A DNA stretch of 64,000 nt, taken from the NCBI GenBank assembly GCA_050084985.1, contig JBITNC010000001.1, positions 193,316,001 to 193,380,000 on the forward strand, read 5' to 3'. This document shows, piece after piece, positions 48,526 to 59,823 of the stretch. The notes beneath the pieces are model-generated. The model had not been told where the DNA came from, searched no databases, and saw only the letters and a list, made by a program, of their open reading frames with translations. Numbering within the stretch: the first letter of the stretch is position 1; every line of letters begins with the position of its first letter. Position numbers and translations under genes: made by a program. The DNA is from Nageia nagi (taxonomy: Eukaryota > Pinophyta).

Positions 48526-51500
48526 TTAAACTTCACTCCCCCTTGAGGGCAACTTCACCAACCCTAGAGAATCCCTAAGCTTGCAGAATTGAGCTTCAGG
48601 AAGGGGCTTGGTGAACAAATCAGCGGAGTTGTCAGTAGATGGACAATACTGCAAGTGTATGATGTCATCTAGAACCTTCTCCCTGATAAAATGAGCTTGG
48701 ATTTCTACATGTTTGGTTCGCTGATGGAACACAGGATTCTTAGCCAAAGAGATAGCCGATTGATTATCTGACGAAATAAGAGATGGGCCATTTTGCTGAT
48801 ACCCAATTTCGTTCAGAAGATGTCTTAGCCAAATAGCTTCTTGGGCGGCAACAGACATGGCTCGATATTCGGCTTCGGTGGTAGAAAGAGTCACAGTAGG
48901 TTGCTTCTTGGAAGCCCAAGAGATAGCACCTGAACCAATGCTAAACACATATGCAGAGGTTGATTTTCTATCATCTCTATCTCCCCCATAATCAGAATCT
49001 GAGAACCTTGAGAGAACAATCGAGGGCACTTGGGAATACTTAAGAGCAAGATCCTTTGTCCCTGCGACATACCTCAAGATTTGCTGAACAGCATTGAGGT
49101 GTTCAACATATGGTTTTTGCATGAATCGTGCCATGAGATTCACTGCAAAGGCAATATCAGGACGAGAGATAGTCAGATACAGAAGACTACCAATCAATTG
49201 TCTATAAGCTGTAGCATCAGCCAACTGAGAATCTGAGCTCAATGATACAACGATTCCAGGAGAAACAGGTATTGCAGCATATTTACACTCCATTCCAAAC
49301 TTTTGCAAGATATCTGATATATACTTAGATTGACTAAGATAAGTACAATCTTAGTGTTGGTATACTTGCATCCCAAGATAGTAATGCAATAGACCTAGAT
49401 CAGTCATTTCAAATGTTGCCTTGAGTTTAGAGATGCACTCTTGGATGATTTCAATATTATTGCCTGTTATGAGAAGATCATCCACATAAAGGAGAATGAT
49501 GACCACGTCTTGTCCTTGATTGAGTACATATAGATCTGAATCTGAGAAGCACTTGAAAAAACCAATATCTGCAAAGAATCCTGAAATTTTCTTGTACCAT
49601 GCTCTAGGTGCTTGCTTAAGTCCATACAAAGACTTCTTTAGTTTGCACACAAGAGTCTCTTTTCCTTCTGGAATAAATCCTTCTGGTTGATTCATGTAGA
49701 TTTCAACATCCAAGTCCCCATTGAGAAATGCACTTTTGACATCAAGTTGAAAAGCTTTCCATCCTTGAGCTGCAGAAAGAGCAAGAATTATTCTGACAGT
49801 AGGCATCTTGGCTACAGGAGCAAAGGTTTCCTCATAATCAATACCATATTTCTGAGCGAATCCTTTGGCTACTAACCTTGCCTTGTATTTGTCAATTTTT
49901 CCATCAGAATTGTACTTGACCTTGTATATCCATTTATTGCCAATCACATTTTTCTCATTGGGATAAGGAACCAAATCCCAAGGTTCATTTTTCATGAGAG
50001 CCTCATACTCAACTTTCATAGCTTCCATCCAACACTCTTGCTTGGAAGCTTCTTTGAAGGTTGATGGCTCATGCATATTATCAATTTTGGCAAATAAGGA
50101 TTTATTCAAGGTCATACTTCTTGTAATTCTCTGAGCTGGAGAATTTTGCTCTTGTGGTGACTTCTCTACATGCTCATCCAACCAGTTAGGTGCAGGCGAA
50201 GAATCATCTGAATCAGATATTTCAGCATGAGAGGTCGTATCCTCAGAAAGTTCATTGAACTTAACATCCCTAGACACAAAGACTATTTTATGGGATGAAG
50301 AGTAGAGCCTGTAACCTCTATGCTGATTATCATACCCCACAAAGATGCATTTTTCTGATCGTTTATCTAGCTTCTTTCTTTTCTCTGAGGTAATGAAGGC
50401 AAATGCATCACAACCGAAGACCCTGAAGTGTGAGAGGTTAGGTTTCTTTCCTGTCCATGCTTCATATGGAGTTTTACCTTCAACTGCCTTAGTAGGACAC
50501 CTATTTAGGGTGTGAATAGCAGTGTGAACAGCTTCGCCCCATAAGAAACTAGGAAGGTTACCCAACATGCATCTTGCCATTTCCATAATCGTGCGATTCT
50601 TCCTTTCAGCAACTCCATTTTGCTGAGGGGTGTAAGGGATTGTGAATTGTCGCTTAATCCCGTGTTTAACACAAAAGTCGTTAAACTCATTGCTATTATA
50701 TTCACTCCCATTGTCCGATCTCAGCATTTTGATCTTAAAATCAGTTTGATTTTCAACAAGTGCCTTGAAGTCTTGAAACCTGTCAAAAGTTTGATCCTTG
50801 TGCTCAAGTAGATAACCAAATGTCATCCTACTGAAGTCATCAATGAAGGTCAGAACATAAGAAGCTCCACCTAGTGACTTAGTCTGAAAAGGACCCATCA
50901 AAACTGAATGCACAAGCTGGAGAGGACAAGTAGCCCGAGTTGCCTTATCTTTTTCAAACTTTTGCCTATGCATCTTTCCTAGAATGCACCTTTCACAAAG
51001 ACCAACTGTGGGTGAAATATTAGGTAAACCTTCCACAAGTTCTTGAGTTTTCATAGCTTGAATACTCTTGTGGTTAAGGTGTCCTAATCGTTGATGCCAA
51101 AGATTACCTTTTGAACAAACATTTGTAGCAAGACAAATCTTTGAAGGTACTTGATCCACAATATAAAGGTCATTCTTTACTGATCCTTTCATCAAAGTGG
51201 CAAGTCCTTTCTTAACACACCAAGAGTGTGAGGTAAACTCAAATGAGCATCCTTTCCTTTTAATTTGAATCACGGAGATGAGATTCATCCTTAGTTTAGG
51301 CACATAAAAGACATTATCAAGAGCCTTTCCATGAATCTTCACACTCCCTATTCCGTGAACATCAAGGACTGTATTATCACCTATCACAACTGCATCCTTT
51401 TTGTACTTATGAAAGTTTTCAAACTTATCTTTTTCATAACACATGTGATTAGTGCATCCTGTATCAACAATCCAGTCATTTGAAATAGTTTGAGTCATTG

Positions 51501-52449
51501 AGTAGTAGGCAACAGAAGCAGCATGCTTGTTCTTCTTTTTATTATTGAAATTTCTCACATTTGCATTTCCCTTTCCTTTTTGAGCAAATTTCTTTTTGCG
51601 ACAATCATACTCTTTATGCCCAAAGATGCCACAGAAGTTACAATTCCCATCAAACTTTTCTTGAGGTGTTGGATTGCTTGATCCTGCTTTATCATTCCTG
51701 TGCCTGTAGTTGCCATGATTGTTGTTGTTGTTGCCCTTTTTGTCATACTTCCTGAAGGTAGATGAGGACTTGTTGTCTTTGAATTTGTAATGTTTGAACT
51801 TTTTCTTGAAAGGAGTTTTGGTTGCTCCTAGAGCAATGCTATGGTCCTTTGGAGAAAGGTTCAACATTTTCTTGTTCAAAGTTTCCTCATGCTTTAGAAG
51901 AAGTCTTGAAAGGTTATCAAGTGAGATGACATCTTCTTCATCATCGAGCCTTGTTTCCATAACTGTGACAAAGTTGCTGAACTTTGTAGTAAGGCTTTGT
52001 AGAATGATGAAGACCATGAACTCATCATTGATCCAGTTGCATCCACAACCAACCAGTTGTGTCCTGAGGTCAATGATTTTGTTTAAGTAGATGGAGGCAC
52101 TTTCATCTTCACTTTGTCGATACTGCAACAACTTTTGTAGAATGGTAAACCTCCTTGAAAATTTGGACCCAAGGTAGATTTTCTTTAACCTATCCCAAGC
52201 TTCCTTTGCTGAAGTTGATGAAGAAATCATGAGAAGGACATCATCTGAAACTGCACGGTAAATCATAGAAGTTGCTAACTCATTCTTTGAGTTGTATACT
52301 TCAAGAGCCTTCTCATCGGTAGGAGCAATCGCATCTTCACTAACTGTCTGCCATAGCTTTCTTGCTTGTAACTCGGCTTTCATACGAGGTTCCCATATTC
52401 CAAAGTTGGAACCATCGAGTATGTGCTTGGGAACGAAGGTTTCAACCAT
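48526..52449 (-). pseudogene. Copia gag-pol polyprotein with one stop
   Basis: Encodes gag, protease, integrase, reverse transcriptase and RNase H. Likely start MVETFVPK at 52449 (the frame opens from 52503). Zinc knuckle CNFCGIFGHKEYDC near 51645-51604; protease WIVDTGC near 51480; GAG-pre-integrase LWHQRLGH near 51100; integrase SDNGSEY and AERKNRT; reverse transcriptase from about 49990, with YVDDLL near 49490; RNase H with WASKKQPTVTLSTTEAEY near 48920-48870; end 48526. One TAA at 49353-49351 breaks the frame between reverse transcriptase and RNase H; the frame is unchanged beyond it. The first integrase catalytic Asp (HSD-x-x-GP in the family) is Val here (codon 50904-50902). The damage is otherwise minimal, so it is a recently disabled gene. 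Confidence 0.93.
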
Positions 52450-53247
52450 TGCTACAAAAAACAATAAATATGCAATAAGAATGTAAACTTTTACAATTTT
52501 CATCTATATATATAAAACATCTAATAAGCAAACATGTCCACATGTGTAAACTCATTAACCACGATCCATAGAAGGATAAAGTTGGGTTTGTTTTCTTGTA
52601 TAGAATTAGGCCTTCACCTGGATGCCCGCAAGGTGGAGCCCAGGTACTACCAGTCCTCAACCAGTTCACCTTGGTCAGTGATATACTCTCACAAGGAGAA
52701 GTACTTACTATTTTCCAAGGATCCGACGTATCTTGGACCGGCCATTTTAATTATCTTGATTAAGGGTTTCAGTTTTCCTCCTAGGTTATCAGGATAATCC
52801 CTGAATGGACGTGCGGACATGTGGTATCACTACACACATGCCTGTCCACCTAATAGAGTTATGTCCAATCCAACAGAGGTCTTAGGGGCAATTAAGACGG
52901 ACTTACCACCACTTGGTTCTTCGGACTAAAAGGGCTCCAGTCTGCCCTGTCCTCACCTCATGGCTCCCCAAGCAAGTCATGTTGTGGAAAATACGTGCGG
53001 ATGTATTCATTTTAGGGGTTACTTTTCACATTTTTGCGTATTGCAAGTATAAGCAAATGTGCAAAAAATATAAAGTAAGGTGAAAAATACTCCATCCACA
53101 CGAACTTGAAACCTTAAGAGGCCAAAAATTGAGTCCAATGGGTTTTGTTCTAACCCCTAAAGGACTTTTACATTGTTCATATTTTTCTCAATTTATTCAA
53201 GCACTTAATGAATTAAACAAAGAACTAAGTCCTACTTAGTATTTAAT

Positions 53248-53463
53248 TCATAACATGCATTGTATCATGACTTAAAAATTTAAGTAAGCATGCATTAAAA
53301 ATTTAAGTCCTAAGCATACTTATGCATTCTATCATGACTTAAAATTTAAGTAAGCATGCATCATGCATTAAAAATTTAAGTCCTAAGCATACTTATGCAT
53401 TCTATCATGACTTAAAATTTAAGTATGCATGCATCATGCATTAAAAATTTAAGTCCTAAGCAT
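53248..53463. repeat. Tandem repeats in the copia leader (~75 bp, 3 units)
   Basis: Three adjacent copies of a segment with 'tcatgacttaaaatttaag' and 'gcatgcattaaaaatttaag'. The last two are nearly identical. Non-coding leader region. Confidence 0.85.
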
Positions 53464-54206
53464 GTTTTAGTCTTCAAATAAGATACATGCATCTAGATAA
53501 AATTTAAGTAAAAAAAATTATCCCTTTTAACCATGCTTAGAGAGTGCATATGCACTTAAATTAAACATGCAAGGTGGAGGAAAATAGGAGAAAGAGTCTA
53601 AGGACTCCTAAGGGCATTTAATGGAGCAATTGACTTGGAAGCAAGAAAAAAAAACTTAAGAGGAAGAAGTGTGCAAGTGGCAATAGGAGACCCATACCCC
53701 AATTTTTAAATGCTTTGGAAGGCTTTGTCTACCTTATGAACTAAAAAAATGCCTAAGTCAATAATCATTAAATGCTTAGTAGGTGTAAAATATGACCCCC
53801 CCTTGTTCTTTCCACAAAAAAGACACGTTGCTTTTTGGAAGTGAAAATATGTAGGTGGTCAAAAAACAAAACTAAGGCATTTAAGGTGACTTGGAAGGAG
53901 TGGGCAGCCATCAACCTTGACCGTGGGAAGGAGGAGGACTTGCATGAAGGCATTTAGAGGATAGCCTATGGAGGTGTTGGGGAAGGAGGAAGTGGAGACT
54001 TGTGCAGGAGGCTGACCAGAGAGGAGGAGCTTAGGAGGAGAGGGAGGAGAAGACTGCAGCTGGCAGGAGGAGCGAGCAGGGTGTTGCTTCAGTCCATGAA
54101 ACGTGGTCTGCATCACGGCGTGTTGCTTCAGCGTTCCTCTCTCCTCAACCACGTATCCGGGTGGTTGCATATCCTGTGAGCAGTGCAGGACAAGAAAACT
54201 GTGTCT

Positions 54207-54455
54207 GCATCGTGTATCTGTCCAGAGGGCGCGTTCGGGGGCGGAGGCAGAGGTGGTCGCGGGGGCGTAGCCACCAGAGAGGAGGGCTGCTGGGCGCGCG
54301 AGGAGGTGGTTCGGCGCCGGACGGGAGGAGCGATGGCGTCGAGCGCGCGCGCGGAGGACCTCGTGCGTGACGTGGGCGGGAGAGCAGCGGCGCGCGGTGG
54401 TGGAGGCGGGCGCGCGCGGGGAGGTGGCGGAGGAGCGCGGGAGGATGCCCCCGAC
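54207..54455. other. GC-rich island in the copia leader
   Basis: About 250 bp of extremely GC-rich, GCGCGC- and GGCGG-containing sequence inside AT-rich surroundings. Open frames in several frames are Pro/Arg- or Gly/Arg-rich (for example 54128-54496 minus, 54183-54473 plus), which is what GC-rich DNA gives by chance. No splice sites or domain are recognised. It may be a captured fragment of host origin. Confidence 0.6.
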
Positions 54456-54722
54456 ATTTTAAAAAAATTTTGACCCCCCCCAATATTTTTAAACAAATTT
54501 ATATGATTGAATAAATGGATTAAAACTATATAGTTTTTGATTTTTATTTTAAAACGAATGTAAAATATATATAAAAATATATATATATTTTTAATGATAT
54601 TGTAAACAGATTAAAAATATATTTTTGATTGAAACTAAAAATATATAATTGTGTTTGGATTAGTGTAAACCAAATAAAAAATATATATAGATATATATTT
54701 TTGATTATGTTTAACCAAAAAG

Positions 54723-54724
<2 letters not shown>

Positions 54725-54781
<57 letters not shown>
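54725..54781. repeat. (TA)n microsatellite
   Basis: An uninterrupted TA dinucleotide run of about 55 bp within the copia leader. The flanks 54530-54720 are also AT-rich with several shorter TATATA runs. Confidence 0.95.
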
Positions 54782-54785
<4 letters not shown>

Positions 54786-55225
54786 TTGAGCCTTAGCACA
54801 TATAATTGTGCCTCTTAAAAAATTGTCCTCCTCTTTATTTCAACAAAAAAATTGCACCTTCCTCCTTTTTTTTGATATTGTTCACAAAAGACTATTGTAA
54901 AAAAAATCTTTTCAATAAGATGCTAGCATAATATATTTTTGCTCAAAAGAAAAAAAAAACATTTTCTTTGTACATTAAAATTAGATTACTAACATAAAAG
55001 TTTGTTAGTAAGAAGAGAATAGCAAAAATATATTATGGTATTGCTAAGACATTGAGCTAGCATAATCATACAAAAGATTAGTATCATAATGAACTTTGTT
55101 AAAGAAGGATAGAAGGTTATACCTTTGCAAACCTTTTACCTCACAATGAAGAATGAAGATCTCCAAAGTTGAGAAGGATGAAGCACTTCCAAGATGTAGC
55201 TTCCACACCAAAAGAGCTTCCTCAA

Positions 55226-55241
55226 CGTGGCTCTGATACCA
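55226..55241 (-). other. Copia primer-binding site
   Basis: Minus-strand TGGTATCAGAGCCACG two bases after the 5' LTR; complementary to initiator methionine tRNA as is usual for plant copia elements. Confidence 0.92.
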
Positions 55242-55243
55242 AT

Positions 55244-55741
55244 TGAAGGATTTGAACTAGATCTAAACAAATCCTCTAGGACCTTAGACTAGGAAACTCA
55301 AGTGTACACAACTATAATTCTAAGAACATCATTCACACAATATGACACCAATATAATGTGGTTCCTCCCTCCTTGGGAGTACATCCACAACTAGTTCTCT
55401 TATTCTCAAATCTATGTCTCTCTTACAACTATTCTCTAGCTCTCTCCTACACAACCAAGTAGAGTAATCTTACTCAAAACTTAGATATGTTTACATGAGG
55501 AGAAGCCCTCTATTTATAGGTTGAGAGCACCTCCCTAACCTTCCTTTAACCCAAGGGTAAGGTTAGGGTTACATTAAATGTACCACCAAACTTCAACCTA
55601 CCAACTAACTCCTTTGGTAAAGTCAAAGTCTACATATTAAAGAATTCTATTAATCTCTTAAGGTATCTACATACCCTTAAGTGATTAATTGAATTTACAA
55701 GGAGTTTAGATATTCACAATATTTCATTACAAATTCTAACA
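55244..55741 (-). repeat. Copia 5' LTR
   Basis: 498 bp, no difference from 47197-47694 found by eye. A sense TATA box CCTATAAATAG is near 55523-55513. Confidence 0.96.
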
Positions 55742-56252
55742 TGGACGACCCATAGATCCATGGTGAGTAGATTCCTGATCTCTCAAGCTACAAGATCTCC
55801 TCATGCTTGGCTTCCTGTCTTCCCTATCCTCCTCATGCGGCTCCTCTCTATCATTTGGTATAGGATATGGGGGCTGACTTGCCTCTCTGGCTCCTCATGA
55901 ACTCCCACATGCCTATTCAGCTTCCATTGCATGTTGGTGATGACTCCCCTCATGCTATGGATGGTCAAAATGAGCTCATTGAACTTTCGTTCAGGTGTGG
56001 AATCCCGAACCGAAGTAGAACTTCTCCTAGCCGATGTAGATCTTCCTCTTGGTGCATTATCCTCCTCTTCGGATGCACCCTCATTCGGTGCCTCATTCAT
56101 CCACAACGGATGATCCTCCTTATGGACGGTTCTAGAAGGTGTTTCTTTGGTATGTGAACTTCCGCTCTTCCTTGCGGATACCATTTCTCTCCAAGTGCTG
56201 GATCTAGTGTAATAGCGATGTACTACTGGTTTCATACACAGGTTGGCGAGAT

Positions 56253-56268
56253 CCAAGCTCTGATACCA
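56253..56268 (-). other. E3 primer-binding site
   Basis: Minus-strand TGGTATCAGAGCTTGG, one base after the LTR end; initiator-Met tRNA type. Confidence 0.85.
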
Positions 56269-56269
56269 T

Positions 56270-56930
56270 TGTAAGGATCCAAACACAATATCAAGTGGAA
56301 AATGCTCAAAACACACAAATTAACCTTAACATCTGGTCTAGGGTAGCAAGCACAAGTGATTACAGTGCAACAATGCTAATGTTTGGCTCATACAAACGCA
56401 CACTAGTAATTACAGCGCAATAATGCCAACGTCTAACTCATACATGCATGGAAGAGTAGTCACATCACAACGTTCCATACATAAACAATTACAATGCAAA
56501 TATAAGATCCAATGACCGATGGCTATATATAGAAATAACAATGTTAAATAATACAATACTAGGCCCTAGAGGGCGAGGTTTGCCTCAATGGAGCCAACTT
56601 GGACATAACATGTATCCTCAAACTGGATGGACAGATGGGACAACCACACCCCCTCAGAACCTGAATCCTCTCCACTAAAGGAGCCCTCCTCTAATCTTGG
56701 TGACCAACTGAATGGTAGAAGCTCAACCTTGGAATACCTTTGGATGGAAAAGGGTGCTACACCAATGCTGTAGACTAACAAGATCCCTCAGCTTGATAGC
56801 CCTCCTAGATGTTGCACCTAGGGGTTTGCTTAACACCGCTAAGTCTTCTTTTCCTCTAGATGATATGAAGTATGATAATAATCTATCATGCCCAACTAGG
56901 AGGCTCCAATGCCTCTTTATACATGGTAAA
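56270..56930 (-). repeat. E3 5' LTR, truncated
   Basis: Plus-strand TGTAAGGATCC is the LTR's 3' end. The sequence parallels LTR B (for instance CTCCAATGCCTCTTTATACAT near 56907 against CTCCAATGTCTATTTATACAT near 14431). Homology stops at about 56930, leaving roughly the first 450 bp of the LTR missing. It then joins unrelated sequence. Confidence 0.8.
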
Positions 56931-58655
56931 GTGATTGAAGAGAAGGTTGATAAGGACATGCCATGTGAGGTATGTCTAGAGTCCCAACAAGTTACTTTTA
57001 AAGTTCATACACCTACATATGTGAGCATACAATTGATGAAATCATTAAAGAAGAACATAATGTAGACTTCATGATGAAAAAAGTGGGAAAAAGGGCAGAA
57101 AACATTGTTGTTACAGATCTGATTTTTGAGGGATATTCCATGGGAGAGACACAAGAAATTGATAGGGCAGATGTGATGTCGAAGATGAAAGAAGAGATAG
57201 AGGATGTTGTTTCAGATCTGATGAACCTTAAGAGAGACATTATGACAAACCTTGAAACAGAAACTTTGCCACATGAGAGTGAAGTGGTACGTGAGTTTTG
57301 TGACGACAAAGATATGTCAGATCTAGAAGATGATGACACTCATGATAGGTATGAATCAGATGTTAATTGTTGCACACGTTCTAACAACAGTTCGTGTACT
57401 TGGCCTTGATATTTGCAATGGAAGTTGGGGAGAGCAACTATTGGTGACTGCTAACTCCATGGGACTTGTTGAAAATCTGATCCATAACAAGCAAAAGTCT
57501 TCCCTTGCTGATTTGCAAGGTATTTTGGGCAGCATGAGAGAATTGAGATTGGTACACTTGCACATAATCAGTGATGAAATGTTCATACATGAAAATCGAA
57601 GTCAACACGAAGTTTGGTTGCAGATGGAGAACGAAAAGAAATCAATCACCCATGGGGCTGTCATTGAGGAAGGCAATGATGTACTATTGAAATTAGATTT
57701 TAAAACAACAGTCATTTATCCACTTACAACTTTTATAAAGAGGGCTCATTTCAATAGGGAAAGCTCAGCAGTAGCTTATCCTCTCATATGATGCCTTGCA
57801 AGGGAAACGCTTGGCTCAAAAGAAGGCATTTGTACAACTGTTCTAGGCTGCTATTTGGCAGAAGTAACATTAGGCGTTATTGTTACCAACTTTGGCATGA
57901 ATCAGACTTTTTGGGAACCCCCATGGCACTATTTAAAGTCATGGATCACTCATGATATGACTACTGTGAGGTATGATATGCATTCTGATTTTTATGATAG
58001 CTCTTTGAGATATTATGCAAATATATGTTCATTGCATTGATAAATGGTAAGGATGGAACTGAGTGTTGGTTGATTGTAGCCAATTGGTTTGGTACGTATT
58101 TGAATGCATTTATGTAAATGGATTAATACAATAGATTGGAAACTTGATGAGGTTGCACCAGAAAATATTTTTGCAATTCCAGTAGTCACCTTTGGGAGTC
58201 GTACCTTGCCATTATATAACAATGAATTTTGGGCAGATTTTGGGACTGTTTTTGAAGCATTTATTGGCATAGTTTGGACTGCACTAGTATTTTGGGTTGA
58301 CTTTCTACTCCATGTTGGAATTGTTTCCAAGTTTGTACTACATCTTGGGACCACACTTTTAGAAATAATCAAAGACAAAACAATTGGGAAAAAGTGTAAG
58401 CTATTTGCAGCCATTAATGAAACATTTGATCAATTTTGCTATAAAGCATTGAGTGAGGAAGGTTGTGTTATGCATGCATCAAGGAAAATCATTAAGAAGC
58501 CTGTTGTCCATACTTTACCAAAGCTTGTTGACTCAATTCCTAGCTTGTTATTTATTAGCTTATTCTTTGATACCAATGGTTTACTTCAGCTACGCTTTAA
58601 GACAATTTTAGGGACTAATGAGAACATGAGTCAGGATGATTTAGGGTAAAGTCTG
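56931..58655 (+). other. Decayed interior related to E1
   Basis: Open sense frames at 57071-57409, 57330-57791 and 58104-58649 (181 codons, with a hydrophobic central part around FIGIVWTALVFWVDFLL). No known domain. The segment at about 56967-57020 encodes EVCLESQQVTFKVHTPTYV, matching the E1 interior at about 31035-31100. It is probably a remnant of a related non-autonomous LTR element that has lost its LTRs. Which element inserted into which cannot be decided here. Confidence 0.45.
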
Positions 58656-58704
58656 AGGATTTTATATCCATGTGTGTGTAATGGGGAGTACTTATAACCT
58701 ATGA

Positions 58705-58872
58705 TGTAGGAAACCCTGATCGTCTTCTACAAGCACGTATCCGGGTTTTACCACTTCCTTTATTACCCCTCCACATGAGTATAGTTTCCTCTCTTTGGCT
58801 TGTGGGATTGGAACCTGTGACTTCCCAAAGGGAGACCAACAAACCTTACCATTAAACCAATAACTCAGCCAA
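58705..58872 (-). mobile_element. tRNA-derived SINE
   Basis: On the minus strand TGGTTTAATGGTAAGG (58859-58844) fits a pol III A box and GGTTCCAATCC (58815-58805) a B box, 29 bases apart edge to edge. They are followed by a body containing GGGGTAATAAAGGAAGTGG. The A/B boxes differ from a functional tRNA and no cloverleaf can be folded, so it is a SINE head rather than a tRNA gene. The ends are approximate; a target duplication was not established. Confidence 0.6.
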
Positions 58873-59027
58873 TTTTCTCTATAGACTTGTGCTATGGAGA
58901 ATCAAGGATTTCATCAATTTGCATTGTCCTAATTTTTTAAAATATTACCTTCTTAATTCTTTATGTGTGTTGTCAACTTCAATTTAGTTGCATACTCAAT
59001 TGGTTTCCAAGATCAGCTGCATGAATA

Positions 59028-59555
59028 ATGTTTGTTTTAGCTTTTGTAATATTTTATGTTTTGTTAATGGGTTTCTCAAAATGATTTCAGTTATTTCTGT
59101 CCAAGTAAAAGCATTCATTTGTTCTTCATTGATCTCTCCTTTATGCATTGAGTGTTATTATTTGTTCAGCATATTTATAAGAATAAGTTATTGTTCTATA
59201 TTCTTGGTAAGTAGTTTTGAGGTTTTAGATTTAGTTATGAGCTCAAGATGACACCTTAGCATGAGGCATGTCATGTATCATCTACCCTTCACAATGTTTG
59301 TTTTGGCCTTTGTAATATCATTATGATTTGTTAATAAGTCTCTCAAAATGATTCTAGTTAAAAGTTACTTCTGTCCAAATAAAAGCATTAATTTGTTCTT
59401 CATTGATCTCTCATTTATGCGTTGAGTGGTTTTATAAGAAAAATGATTGTTGTATATCCCTGGTAAATAATTTGAGCTTTTAGATTTAGTTATGATTTCT
59501 AGACAACATCTTAGCATGAAACATGCCATATATTATATACCCTTCTTAAACATGC
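59028..59555. repeat. Tandem duplication, ~265-bp period
   Basis: Two diverged copies, about 59028-59290 and 59293-59555, sharing 'atgtttgttttagcttttgtaat'-like starts, 'tctcaaaatgatt', 'gttcttcattgatctctc' and 'ttagcatga..catg'. Non-coding. Confidence 0.85.
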
Positions 59556-59734
59556 ACTGCAAAACTCCTTTTAAATGGCCAAAATTTTTGTCAATCCAAC
59601 TTATCTTCTTGTTTTATTATTTGGATCACTACTCAGTTATGTTCTATGTTTGTTGTTGCCTGCCCCTTGAGATTTATTTGTAGCCTGCCTCATTTATAAA
59701 CTCTAAAATTTTCCATTTATTTATTGTTATTTAG

Positions 59735-59823
59735 GTGATAGTGGAAGCTGGTGATAATGAGGAACTCTCGGAATTAGTTCTGTTGGTTATATGGAATCGG
59801 CTAGATGTTGCTCGACAAGATGT
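59735..59823 (+). other. Exon-like segment, unknown
   Basis: After a T-rich tract and TTATTTAG there is an open stretch encoding VIVEAGDNEELSELVLLVIW and a few more residues, ending near a possible GT donor at 59821. The composition looks protein-like, but no partner exon or domain is recognised and the frame soon becomes AT-rich. It may be a relic exon of a host gene. Confidence 0.25.

Larger units (their letters stand above)
47197..55741 (-). mobile_element. Young Ty1/copia retrotransposon
   Basis: An 8,545-bp element, minus strand. Two 498-bp LTRs (47197-47694 and 55244-55741) show no difference in my base-by-base reading. A perfect duplication TGGAC lies at 47192-47196 and 55742-55746, within the gag of E3. 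Primer-binding site 55241-55226 (TGGTATCAGAGCCACG), polypurine tract next to 47695 (AAGGGGGAG on the minus strand). One polyprotein frame of about 1,300 codons, a 2.8-kb leader and a 0.8-kb 3' region with tandem repeats. It is the youngest dateable insertion in the window, though the integrase and one codon are damaged. Confidence 0.96.
45324..56184 (-). pseudogene. E3 gag-protease pseudogene, split by copia
   Basis: Start MVSARKSG at 56184, homologous to E2's MASAKKSG. The 56184-55801 part is Arg/Ser/Glu-rich. After the copia insertion, 47101-46619 holds the gag core (LHFEGDALEWWQHGVINQ) and stops; a damaged stretch leads to 46405-46079, where the zinc knuckle has lost its ligands (YFYSKKTWELGQRC: first two Cys are Tyr and Ser, His is Gln). 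46067-45324 carries the retropepsin-like region with IDPKASHNFIDEG, then a divergent C-terminus without E2's regular decapeptides. Multiple frameshifts and stops are present. The function would have been packaging of a non-autonomous retrotransposon RNA. Confidence 0.85.
45268..56930 (-). mobile_element. E3: gag-protease LTR element, truncated and split
   Basis: Minus-strand relative of E2. A partial 5' LTR lies at 56270-56930, a primer-binding site at about 56268-56253, then gag at 56184-55801, the copia insertion (47197-55741, TSD TGGAC), and the rest of gag plus protease-like region at 47191-45324. No reverse transcriptase or integrase is visible and no 3' LTR in matching orientation is found: LTR C next to it is in the opposite orientation with its own TSD. 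The left boundary is uncertain; the 5' LTR is cut off at about 56930. Confidence 0.75.

Noticed and set aside
54128-54496. Pro/Arg-rich open frame as a gene
   Set aside because: It mirrors the GC-rich island, overlaps other equally open frames on both strands and has no domain. Stop codons are simply rare in GC-rich DNA.
58800-58870. A tRNA gene
   Set aside because: A and B boxes are present but the acceptor and anticodon stems do not form. It fits a SINE head.
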